A stretch of DNA of 64,000 bases, from positions 6,152,551 to 6,216,550 of the forward strand of contig CAMZMU010000081.1 of NCBI GenBank assembly GCA_947311845.1. Reading direction: 5' to 3'. The translations under genes were made by a program, and so were the position numbers. Shown here in pieces: positions 34,726 to 45,031 of the stretch (position 1 is its first letter; each line of letters starts with the position of its first letter). This stretch comes from Poa pratensis (lineage: Eukaryota > Streptophyta > Magnoliopsida > Poales > Poaceae). The notes under the pieces are model-generated. The model worked only from the letters and a program-made list of their open reading frames with translations. It did no database searches and was not told the origin of the DNA.

Positions 34726-36538
34726 ATTGTTGGGTTTCGCCCACTTGATCGATCACATAAAGTTAGGCGAACACACGCACGCAAAAAACTTGTGGCCAGG
34801 GGTGCGTGTCGCACCCTTTAAATCTCCTCTTTATTTCTGTTTTCTCGGTACAACTCGATACAAAACCACGCACACACCCATGTATATATACATGGACCAT
34901 CGAAGCAAACCAACCTAGTCGTACTTAGAAACCTTGTCTAACCTGACACGGACACACAGTCCTAAACCAACTAGTACTAGTAGAAGCTAAACAACGCACT
35001 ACTACTTCGACACGGTTTGCTACTGAGCTGCTATGACTCACGTATAGCAAAACTTGCCTAATTAACTCAACCTAATTAGACTCAAACTCATTAAGGCAAG
35101 ATTATTGCTAACAGACCAGGCCTAAGATTGGCGTTCTTGACCCGTTTAAAGCCAATGTGGTGTACCTCATTGTTGGCAAACACATCGTCGTCGTGGACAT
35201 ACACAAGGGGAAGGTCATTGAACATTGCCCGCGTATAGGGGACATCTGCATTTTACCATGTCTGCTCTCACCCTGGCTTCCAACAACTCGGATCCCTTCC
35301 ACAGGCAAGTCACTCAATTGCTCGTTTATTTGCTAGCTGGGATCTGTTCATCATAATGTGGGAGTGGTTGAGCAGGCCCTCTAATCTGTATTGGGCCCAC
35401 ATACGATTAGTACTCCTAGACAATGAGTATGGTACAAGATAATAAAAGTATATTCCTTGTCTAGATCAACAATAATGTCTGAAATTATTTCTCCTGCTCT
35501 GTTTGGCAGCAAGTACTAGGATTTAGAACCAAAAAAAGAATGTTTGATGGGAGAATATGACAATGTGACCTCCTAGTAAATAAAAATGTTGAGGATTGAT
35601 CTTATCTGCTTAAATATGCTAATATAAGTAAGACAGTATCATTGTTATCTAGAGCACAGTGGTAGTCCCACTGGGCACTAGTGATGCCATTTTCTTTTGT
35701 TAGGTTTAAAATGGTAGAGGCATTTGGACCCTTAGTTCCCAATTTGTGACTGCCAACGAGTCGTAGATGTTCCTAAGAGGTATTGTGCGATTGTTATAGT
35801 TACTTAGTTAGGTGTAAAAGAGATGGTAAGAATGAAATAGTTCAGAAATAAGTGTGTAGTTCAATGCGAGAGAGTTTTAGAAGTATAAAGATTATATACA
35901 TTCTTAGTAGAGAATGAAGTTGGAAAACCCAATTTTATTACATCGTTTCGGCTAATACCATGTTAGGAGTATGTATCATGTGTGCGCATATATGCTATGT
36001 ATAGATGCAGGTCGATATAGACTAGGAAGACCCAGTGACACATGAATCTTCCTGTATATGTTCTGGTTCCTCACATGAGAAAAGTGATTTGGCCATTTCC
36101 AATTTTATCAACAACCAACAGTAAAACTAAAGAAAAAATTACATTAAGCTAATGCTCTCAAGCAGCATTAGTTCGAAGATAAGGAAACCCATGTCTAGTA
36201 AATAAATCCTGGACGACAACCTCCAAAGACGTAGCTGCATGTAGAAGTAGTTCGGCCACTCCCATGACCGTGTATGTAACAAGGATCACAGCCAATTGGC
36301 AGACATATAAAATAACCTGTAATATATTAGTGATCTTATGCTCATCAATACATTGTCATTTTGACATAACCAAATAGAACAGCATATTGCAGCTCGATTA
36401 GTATGTGCAGTGTGCACCTGTACGTTTACTCTTATAAATTTGTATGCACTATTATGGTGGTTGTTGTTCAAATTCTTGTACCTTGATCAAAGGATTTTCT
36501 TATCAGACAAGAAGGACGTCACCGAAAAGAACACATAG

Positions 36539-38124
36539 GCCGATGTTCTGGTCCTATCAGACCGACACCAGAAGAAATGAGGTATCAAGTTACAAGCCAA
36601 TGTATCTGTTGGCTAATGCATCTTTTGTGACCCATTCTTATTAGAGGTTATACATTTAGGATGCCGTTTTCAAGATTACATACTCTAACTCTTACCCAAC
36701 CAATGCAGTTTACGACTAGCCCAAAACTTGTATTTTCCATGCGAATAGTTTTTGTTGCCCAATATATCGGCTCCTACAGGCTCGCCATTGGTTGATTTTA
36801 AGTTGTATTTTTTTGTGGAATGAATAACATTTGGGGGCAGAGAATAGTTACAGAATTTTATTTCAGTATTGATGCCAGACGCTGTCATTTGTTAAACAAA
36901 ATATCAATTTCACTACATTGTCTTATCGCGAACATGTATTAATGGTGCCGCTGAAAGTTACTGATGCCGATATCGTAATGTATAAGAGCCTGACGTATGG
37001 TTTAGCATTCTCATTGTTATGAATATTGTATTTCGTGTTAGGATTAAATGCAAAATACAATTAGGAAAATGAAAGGTACTAATATTACTGTTTGTTGTTT
37101 ACTCAATTTTTTTTTGGCGAAATCCATCTCATTATCTGCATTTGTTTGTTTAAACTTCACTAAAATTTCTTATTGCCAGTAATGTATCTTATTTCCTTTT
37201 TCATATTTCTTCAAACTAACAGATGGGGTGCTCTAGGACTTAGGAAGCTGATGATTTTAGTCTCTTTTGGCTAAACATTTCGAGGAGTATTGGTGTTTCA
37301 AGAATTTCATCACATTTTGGGGATAAACTTGAGAAGCTTGGTTGTTGTAGTTTGCTGATGAACTATCTCATTTTGGGGAAAATGTGGGAGTTTCTTGGTT
37401 TCAAGTTCAAGCTGAAACATTCCAGTAGATTTACTCAATCAGATAAGCATGTACTGAGTACTGGGCATCACTGAATGCTACTGAACTCACCTTTTTCATA
37501 TGACAACTTCAAATGATTCACATGTTTGATTCTATTATGAAAAATATTGTTCAGGGATCTCTTCCTACCTGCCATCTACAGTTTGACAAATCTCGGATGA
37601 ATTGATGATTTTTTCAATTACCGCGAAAATTAGAGAAGGAAAGCAATAACCATGTTTAGTTATATTATGCCAATCCATGTTTGCTATTGTTAGATAAGGT
37701 ATGAAAACATCAATATGTTGTTTTTTACTACAGAATGAGAGCCTGAACTACTCCTACTATATCAAAGGAATTAACTTGTACCTGCAGATTTAGTTTAATA
37801 GGAAACATTACATGCCAATGCAATTCTTATACTGAAGTATGCATTCACTTGTACTCTTGGCCTTTTACCATCCTATATATATGGAGTAGTGGATGAGCGA
37901 GTAGTTATCAAGATGAGCATGGAAATCCTGAGGTTTGTGCTGTTTGGAATGGTGATGGCTGATATTCAGTCGTTGCCATGTAATTCTGAAGTTATCCTGC
38001 TAAAGCTACGTGTTTGAGCCTGCAATTGTGGGGTGATAATCTTATGCTAGTAGTTGCACGAGTAGGGCGTCTGCCGTCGGGTCGCCTCCGCTGAGTCAGG
38101 GGCAATATGATATTTTCCACCCTC
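36539..38124. other. 3' flank of the second DUF1618 copy
   Basis: AT-rich, homologous to the flank after the intact gene up to about 37560 and non-coding. It ends at the LINE insertion site. The intron of the dead copy (35305-36506) likewise matches the intact intron only in part and is longer. Confidence 0.5.
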
Positions 38125-38137
38125 ATTGTTATATCAC

Positions 38138-39396
38138 AAGGAGGTCTTGGGGTATAAGTTCTGGACATAAAGAACAAAAGTCTTTTATGCAAATGGTTGT
38201 TCAAGATCCTATCAGAGGATGGCGTCTGGCATGAACTAATTCAAAATAAATATTTGCATACCCATTCTCTATCCCAAGTAAAGGCAAAGCCCTTTGATTC
38301 TCCTTTTTGGAAGGGTCTCATGAAGGTAAAAGATGATTTCTTCCAAAGGGGGGCTTTTACCGTAGGTAATGGAGAGAATACTCGTTTTTGGGAGGATACT
38401 TGGCTAGGGCAAGACCTCTCTCGGAACAATATCCATCTCTATATAACATAGCTCAGCGAAAACAAGTTTCAGTAGCTACGGTTATGACACATGCTCCTCC
38501 ACCGAACTTGGGCTTTAGAAGGGCTTTAACGGGAAACAAGTGGGACACTTGGCTTCATTTGGTCAATAGGCTAATGGATATACAGATCACCCATCAGCCA
38601 GATTTGTTTAAATGGAATTTGACTGAATCTAAGCTTTTTACAGTTAAATCCCTATACTTAGACCTCTTGAATGGACACACAAGGTTCTTATGTAGATATA
38701 TTTGGAAAATGAAAGTGCCACTAAAAATTAAGATTTTTATGTGGTTCTTAAACAGGAAAGTGCTTCTCACTAAGGACAATTTAGCTAAACGAAATTGGAA
38801 TGGTTGTAAAAAATGTTGTTTTTGTGATCAAGATGAAACAATACAACATTTGTTTATAATATGCCCTTTTGCAAAAATGGTTTGGCGTATCTTTCATATA
38901 GCTCTTAATTTAACACCCCCAAATACTATCACACGCCTGTTTGGGAATTGGCTGGGGGGAGTCTCCAAAACTGATAAAGTACCGATCCGTGTTGGAGTAT
39001 GTGTTTTACTCTGGGCTATATGGAACATACAAATCGATTATATTTTTAACAATGCAAAACTATATTCCTTTGTGCAGGTTATACCTATGGCTACGAATTT
39101 GATCCGTACGTGGTCTTACCTACAATCAACGAAGAAGCGCAACGTGATGGTTTCTGGGTGCAACCGACAGGATTCGGTGGCACGGGACTTGAACACCCAG
39201 TGCAGCTGGCGTTCTGATCGGAGGATAACATGTTAATGCAGTGTCATTCATGTTTGTGTTTATTTTTTAAATGGTTGATTCATGCATCGACTTTGTGTGA
39301 TCCTTGAATCTCTTGTAATGACTGTTTCTTAATAAATTAATAAAGGCCGTATGCATCAATCGATGCAGAGGCTGGGACTGCCCCTTTTCGAAAAAA
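38138..39396 (+). mobile_element. 5'-truncated LINE with 13-bp target duplication
   Basis: ATTGTTATATCAC flanks the element at 38125-38137 and 39397-39409. The right end has a short A run after a CCCCTTTTCG terminus. Only the last part of ORF2 remains. Frames 38197-38451 and 38388-39236 read LDIKNKSLLCKWLFKILSE, GNGENTRFWEDTWLG, then the zf-RVT block (IWKMKVPLKIKIFMWFLNRK, KKCCFCDQDETIQHLFIICP). A frameshift near 38430 divides them. Truncation at the 5' end, A-rich 3' end and long TSD are signs of target-primed reverse transcription. Confidence 0.92.
38150..39236 (+). pseudogene. LINE ORF2 C-terminal remnant with zf-RVT domain
   Basis: About 350 codons in two frames. The Cys/His pattern CxxC...H (CCFCDQDETIQHLF) and the flanking WRIFHIALNL and LLWAIWNIQIDYIF segments are those of the zinc-binding region after reverse transcriptase in plant L1-type elements. 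The RT palm itself is lost by truncation. The last 40 residues after the zf-RVT region have no recognisable pattern. Confidence 0.85.
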
Positions 39397-39451
39397 ATTG
39401 TTATATCACTAAGCGAACATCTGTTGCATAATCCTTTGACAGAACTTCTGA

Positions 39452-40990
39452 GAGCATGTCCACTTGTGGCGCCCAAATGGGCGTCCGGATAGGCGCAATG
39501 GGCGCCGTCCGGACGAGTAATAAGGAATAGGCGGCGTGGCTCCCCACTTGCGACGCCAATTCAAATTTTAGAAACATAAAATACGACGATTTTCATTCAA
39601 ATTTTAGGACATATTACAAATTTGAATGAAATTTGACGGAATTTAAACCTAATTTACTGACGGCGGTAGCGCTCGAACGTGATGTAGTCCTCCTCCTTCT
39701 TGACGCCACCACCGCCGCTGGTCCCTGCTCCATCGTCCTCCTCCTTGACGTCGCCGCTAGTCACTGCGCCGTCGACGGCGGGGAGGTCGAAGTAGGGGAC
39801 GTTCTTCGCCTTGGCGTGCTCCCTCACCGACCACGCGCAGGCACGTCGCCGTCTCGATATCGTCGTCGTCCTTGCCCGCCTGCACCTGCATGAGCTCGAG
39901 GAATAGCGGCGACAGCTTCGGCTCCTTTTTCACCTTCATCGGCTCCGGCTTCGGCGTGAGCGGCGACAACAAGCGGGAGCGGGATGAAGTGGCCGAGCGC
40001 GAGGAGGCCCGCGACGCGGATGCTGCCGCCCGCGGTGCCCATCGGCTGGCTAGAGGCGGAGGAGGAGGCACCGCTGTTGCGGATGTGGTTGAGGACAAAG
40101 GCGAGGGTGCGCCTGGCACGCCCAGGAACGCATCGCGGCCGGCGGCGTTCTTGTCACGTGGCGGCGCCACGGGGCTGTCCCACCGGTTGATCTCCTCCTC
40201 GTATAGGCAGCGAAACGCCGCCTCGTAGCGAGGGAAGTTCGCGGGGCTCTCCGGATCCCACCGGGGATCGGCGCGATCCTCTTGCGTCAGCTCCCGCCAG
40301 TAGTGACCGATGACGGCGGCGCGGAAGTCGCGGTTGAAGACAGTGAGCGTGTGCGGCACCGGGATGCCGTCGGGGGACAACAACCGACCTCGGGCGGCGC
40401 CAGGTTGCTTTCTCGCGCAGCGCCTGCGCCTGCTAGAAGAGGAGGGTGTGCGGTGTGTATCCGTTCGCCGCCACGCTGCCCGAGCGCCTCGAGCTGCTGC
40501 CTACCATGATTTGCGATGCGTCGAGTGCATCGTGTCGAACATGGCAAGTGTGTCGAGTGGGTGGCGAGTGCCGCGGCGGGGAGCTCTTTTAAGGTCGCCG
40601 GAGGCGTGACATTAACGCCGTTGCCCTCGAAAAGGCGCGCCGCATTGACGCCGTCGTGCTTCCGCGAATAGGCGACGCGACGCTTCACTGCGGTCGCCGG
40701 CTGAAAAAACGAGGCAATAGACACGCTTTGACCATGACCATCGGTTGATGGCTTTGTGTCACTGACACGGCTGGCCCGCGCGTCGGACTCCTGCGTGACG
40801 CCTCGCTCGGTTTCGTCCGGCGCAACCCATCGTCTCACCAAGGGGAGGGTGTACGTGGGCTGCGTGTGCCGGACCAAACTTTGGGCCGCGCCGGACAAAT
40901 AGCGTTTAGGTGCCGCGAGTGGGAGCCTTTTTTGGTCCGGCGCGCCCAAAGACATTTGAGCGGTCATTTGGGCGTCACGACTCGAGCTGC
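39452..40990 (-). mobile_element. TIR element carrying the uncharacterised HYW gene
   Basis: The left end GAGCATGTCCACTTGTGGCG, running on to CGCCCAAATG, matches in inverted form the right end, which on the minus strand reads AGCAGCTCGAGTCGTGACG then CCCAAATG; about 20 of 28 bases agree. Just inside both ends lie GTCCGG and GCGCC words. No clear target duplication was found, so the boundaries are good to a few bases only. It holds a single degenerate gene on the minus strand. No transposase is present, so it is non-autonomous or a family with an unrecognised enzyme. Confidence 0.6.
39757..40507 (-). pseudogene. Uncharacterised element-borne gene, second copy
   Basis: The ATG at 40507 opens MVGSSSRRSGSVAANGYTPH. 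A stop follows at codon 25 and a frameshift at about 40390, after which 39757-40383 is open: GIPVPHTLTVFNRD, HYWRELTQEDRADPRW, RYEAAFRCLYEEEINRW, AAGRDAFLGVPGAPSPL, then a Ser/Ala/Pro-rich tract and KVKKEPKLSPLFLELMQVQA. It aligns along its length with the split copy at 8169-8355 and 18128-18892. The Trp-rich centre and low-complexity C-terminus match no domain I know. Whether it serves the element or was captured by it is open. Confidence 0.7.
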
Positions 40991-41050
40991 TATGATGTGA
41001 AGCAATCTTGGAGACTAAAACAATGGTACGCTGGAGGCCCACCATGTAAA

Positions 41051-43010
41051 TCTCTACTATATAATACGAGGAACGTTTCTTCCCTCAAAATTTTCGTCCG
41101 TTTTGGTACGTCCGACCGTACATACGTCGCACAATCGAGAGAAACGAGCGTGGTGGTACGTCGCGTATTTTGCATTTTAGTCCCTCGAAAAGTGGGAAAT
41201 CAACCCGCGCTCCCCCGGTCAACCCTATCCCTCCACAGTCCACGCCCCACCTGCTCTCTCCGCTGACTCCATCGACGCCGCCGCCGTCCACAGCTTCACC
41301 TTTCCCCACCGGCCCCGCCCTGACCTCCCCCATGTCCAGCGCGAGCTCCGGCAAGAGGGCTTTCGCCCTGCCTCTCACCTTACGCGCAGCTGCCTCTCGC
41401 CGTGCTCGGCGGCACGGAGACCTCATCCTCATCTCGCTCGCGCAGCTTGCGCTCCGCGGCACGGCCGTCCTCCGCTGTGCTATGATCCGCGCCGCCACTG
41501 CTGCCCTTCGCCGCCGCACCACTATTGCGGTCGTGATTTTTTGATGCAGAAGCAGGCCCAACCTCGCCGCCCGACGTACTCCCCACCTGATTCTGGACCT
41601 CCTACCGGTCCACGGACGAGGGCAAGGACACAGGGCATCGTCTTGCTTTCAGCGGTGGTTCGTGGGTGGAGAGGTGGCTCCCGGAGGTGACGCCTGCTCC
41701 AATCCCGACGTCTATGCCGTCGATACGTACACTACTCCGCAGTTCCTCTCGACTCTGCAAATTCCAGCAATGGTGGCTGCTTTGTTTGTTCTTACGTGGG
41801 CTCGTCTCTCCTACGATTTGTGATGCAGAAGCAGGATCGTTGGCGGCTTGGCGCGCTCCCCGCCATGGCCCCTTACCGCCGAGATCCACCACAAACCATG
41901 GCCATGCACCGCCGCCCGCCGAGCTCTCCCGGTCTGCACAACATGGTCGAGCTCCCACCGTCTAGGCCGCACAGAAATATCCATCTCCCTCCTCCGAACT
42001 TCTTCAGCGCCGGGTCTAAAATCCCTCGCTCTGTCCGATCCACTCCCGTCAGATGCAGCACCGCATGAGGGGAACCTACTGGAGTCCTGGTCCAGCAACA
42101 TTACGACTGTTGGCGCACGGGAGGTCGTCAGACAGTTGTTCTACAGAGCTTAATTTGGCGTACAGTTATTTTCTTTTTGATTGAATTTGGGCTGCTAAAG
42201 GAATCGCTGCCACTCAGTTTTCCAGCATAAAAGATTCATTTGTGCTATCACTTCATACCGATTGTTGTTGCGCTTTCTTTGGTAGCACCCGTGTCCGCTG
42301 TGCAAATTTTGGTCAGATTGATGTACTGTTATGATGAACAAATGATGAAGATTTGAAGCCCTACCTAATTGCCACTACATTTGATCAAAACAATCGTTCT
42401 TAGCAGTTAGTAATAGTTAAGTTACTCCAGCTGACCCGTCAAGAGAAAACTGATTTTATGAAATGGCTTTACTGGGATAGCGTTCTTGTCATACTCAGAA
42501 GTACCCGCAACAAAAGAAAATCTTGGAAGTAGTTAAAGCCTGCTATCTTGAAGTATTTGATCATTAATTACATGACATTAGTAGCAGTTTTTGTTTAGTT
42601 CTTCCATTACCCAGTTATGTCCAACATTGCTTTTAGTGCTTAGTTATCTTGCGATGTCTTGTCAATAAAGACTATATATATTCCGAATGTGTTTGACATG
42701 TATTCTATGAATTTGCGAGGTGTGAAGTTTAACCAAATCTTATAACTGTTTTGCCACATTGTATTTTGGTACTCCAAAAAGCTCTGAGGTCAGAACCTAT
42801 GATCTCAACTATTAACCGTCAAATTGAGAAGATAAAATGTTTGGAAACACATATGGTCTTCTTTTTCTGTAACGCTGGAAACATTTATAGCACAAAATCC
42901 ATCGTGATTTTGTAAAGAAACGTTATGTTACTAAGCTCTTCTTCGAATTGCGTCTATGCATGTCCTTTCAATAACAATTAACCCGTAGCAACGCACGGGC
43001 ATTTTGCTAG
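41051..43010 (+). mobile_element. Non-autonomous Helitron
   Basis: The left end TCTCTACTATATAATAC at 41051 and the right end, a hairpin (CCCGT ... ACGGG, 42982-42999) followed by CATTTTGCTAG at 43010, fit the Helitron rules (5' TC, 3' CTRR with a hairpin about 10 bases before). The host bases are A to the left and T to the right, as expected for insertion between A and T without duplication. Length is 1960 bp. No Rep/helicase frame is present. The GC-rich left half (41200-42150), with broken open frames on both strands, may be captured gene pieces; I do not recognise the donors. Confidence 0.88.
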
Positions 43011-43259
43011 TATCTCATTATCTGGAAAAGAAGCAACCTATATTAAGGACCCGTTTGGTATCAAAATATTTTTGAAGTATTATGAGAATACTATGGTTTT
43101 CTAAAAAACCTAAGTATTAAATACTTTGAGGTGTTTGGATGCAATGAATAATGTGGTTTCAAAACTGAAGTATTCCCCCCAATACTTCATTTTTTTGTCG
43201 TTTTGGAAAATTTGATCCTGACCTCTTTTTTCCTAAACCACAAAACTGAAGTATTCATC
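43011..43259. other. AT-rich sequence between the Helitron and the hAT element
   Basis: The words ACCCGTTTGGTATC and repeated AAGTATT / ACTGAAGTATTC suggest a MITE into which the hAT element later inserted; the sequence seems to continue after 44257 (CAAATACTTCATTATTTG). Its far end is not clear. Confidence 0.35.
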
Positions 43260-43267
43260 CGCCTAAC

Positions 43268-44249
43268 CAAAGGCGAGGCTAGTAGGGAGGCTTAAACAGG
43301 CTTGAGCCTGCCCTCCAAAAAAGCAAAAACAAAATTTACTACTAGTAATCTGTGGCAGGAGGCCCATTCGCTGAGTTATTCCAGCCGAACCCGTCGCACT
43401 CGCACACCAGAGTCGCATCGCAGAGGCAGCGGCTCTTCGACCTGAATCAATCCGATCGATGAGATATATTGCTGATGCCATCTCCATTGCAAGCAGAAGC
43501 TCGGGCACTGCTTCTTGCAGCCAAAGTTGCTGATGCACTCCATCTCCACCAGGTCACGTTTCTAGCAGATAACCTTGCTTTGACTAGAGCCGCTGCTGTT
43601 GATGGTTCGCAGCATCGGAATTGTCAGCCTTCAGTGGTATTTGTCCCAAGATTTTTTATGAGCATTAGGAGAAGTGAAGAATTTAATGGATGCCAAAATC
43701 TGTCCACACTTGCTCAATTGATGGTTCAAACAACAAAACACACATCTTTCCAATTGGTGTACTGTCTCATTGAGTTGGCTCTAATTCTTCCTGTGACAAG
43801 TACATCAGTTGAACGAATATTTTTAGCAATGAAGATTATTAAAACATATTTGCGCAATAAGGTGTCGGATGAAAGGCTAAATGATTTAATGGTGTGCTAC
43901 TGTGAGAAAGAGATATTTAGAAGCATTCATGATGATTAAATCATGATACAATTTCAGAAATTGAGAGATCGTAGAGGACATTTGCCGCGCGAGTATGATG
44001 TAATTTCTTAGAGGTACATTTCTGTTTACTAGTTTTAATAGAGAGTTCACTTTGTCTTTTGTTGTTGCTTCTCTAGTACTAGATGTATTAGTGTGTGATT
44101 TGTATGCTTTTAACCTGAAAATTTATGGTATTTTGTCTTAAATAATTTCATGTCTTGCATACTGATTTATTTTCTTCGAAAGTAGTCGTTTATTTTAGTC
44201 GTTGTTAACTTTCAGCCTACCCTCCAATTAATTGCTGGACTCGCCGTTG
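43268..44249 (+). mobile_element. hAT element remnant with 8-bp target duplication
   Basis: CGCCTAAC occurs at 43260-43267 and 44250-44257. The ends are imperfect inverted repeats: CAAAGGCGAGGCTAGTA on the left, CAACGGCGAGTCCAGCA as reverse complement on the right. An 8-bp duplication and TIRs of about 17 bp are typical of hAT transposons. At 982 bp it is an internally deleted derivative that keeps the transposase C-terminus. Confidence 0.85.
43640..43939 (+). pseudogene. hAT transposase C-terminal dimerisation domain fragment
   Basis: The open frame ends HTSFQLVYCLIELALILPV, TSVERIFLAMKIIKTYLRNK, VSDERLNDLMVCYCEKEIF, the well-known hAT C-terminal dimerisation pattern, with stop at 43939. 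The catalytic core and N-terminal zinc finger are gone. The first part of the frame (43469-43640) is not transposase-like. Confidence 0.85.
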
Positions 44250-44257
44250 CGCCTAAC

Positions 44258-45031
44258 ACTCAAATACTTCATTATTTGATTACTATAATTTTAAAAAAAC
44301 TGAGCTCCCAAATTAAGTGCATTCAAGTTTCAGTCTCTTCCCTCAACACTTCTCCTCGGTTGCAAGCTTCATAGCCAAATCACCGTATATGTACTGCACT
44401 TTATTTGGAATGCCATCCATCACCCTGCAACGCATGGTTCCAGGAAAACTTGGCCTGCGTAGCTCTCGGAGATTTTTGGATATATGCAAATATACGCGTT
44501 AATATTCTAATTTAAGAACCTGGAGGCTTGTAATTTTGTTTGAATGCTGAGTTGGAGTTTTACAAATTATCCCAAGTTTGAAGTTCAAAACTTTTCAGGG
44601 AAGAGCTTGGGGAGTGGAGGAACCTCTAGGACTGGAAACACTCTGCGCGGTGGTGACGTAGTGGTCTGAATAACAGGACAGGTTGCACAACGCCTCGGCC
44701 AATGGGTGTGCGCTTGTGTGAGCGTCTACGTTGTATTGTGTTTCGCAAAAAAAAAAAAGTTCAAAACCACCTCTCGCTTTTTGGAAATTTCTTCAGTGAC
44801 ACGAACCCCAGTGGACCATCGTGACTGACATCCGGGTCCCGCAGAAGTTATACATGCGTGTATCCATTGGAACACGATCACGCTCATTTCGGCGGTCCAG
44901 TACACCACCTGCATCTGGTTTCTAGGCTACGCGCACCCAGTCCACATGAACCGGACCTGCCACGGCGAAGAGCAGCAAAACCCTCTCCCCTGCCTCCTGG
45001 CGTCCACCAACTCCTGCCCTCACCCACCAAG
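44258..45031 (+). other. Upstream region of the third DUF1618 copy
   Basis: 44640-44990 is homologous to the upstream DNA of the intact gene (GTGGTGACGTA, GTCTGAATAACA, CGCCTCGG, TTCAAAACC, and CCCAGTCCACATGAACCGGAC). Within it 44697-44758 is extra relative to the intact copy and ends in 12 A, consistent with a short retroposon tail. Confidence 0.55.

Larger units (their letters stand above)
33465..35113 (-). mobile_element. Non-autonomous LTR retrotransposon inside the second DUF1618 copy
   Basis: Total 1649 bp, minus orientation. In that sense it starts TGTTAGCAATAATC and ends GGGCGAAACCCAACA. The target duplication GACCA is at 33460-33464 and 35114-35118. The 5' LTR is 34728-35113 (386 bp) and the 3' LTR 33465-33975 (511 bp because of a nested MITE). 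Apart from the MITE the LTRs differ at four positions by my count, which points to a recent insertion. The 752-bp interior encodes no gag or pol; the 225-codon plus-strand frame there is not retroviral. It must have been mobilised in trans, probably by a Copia element given the primer site. Confidence 0.92.
32382..36538 (+). pseudogene. DUF1618 gene, second copy, inactivated
   Basis: The ATG at 32382 (MPLRRLLRFFPVVASGRLSR) and the rest follow the intact gene at 23925. Lesions are: TGA at codon 33 (32478-32480); a one-base loss at about 33117 in GACCTGGGCGCC (GACCTGGGGCGCC in the intact copy); insertion of an LTR element at 33465-35113 with TSD GACCA; and TAG at 36536 in exon 2 where the intact gene has TTG. 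The exon-1 donor is GC (CACAG|GCAAGT at 35305) where the intact gene has GT. The coding remnants are about 32382-33464, 35119-35304 and 36507-36538. The DUF1618 block is still readable (WWVDVTW, ELPSGSVLPADA, WLRYVEVSEEEPF). Confidence 0.85.

Noticed and set aside
41085..42153. Several ORFs of 60-158 codons in the Helitron as genes
   Set aside because: They overlap on both strands in GC-rich DNA without a consistent frame; captured fragments are more likely.
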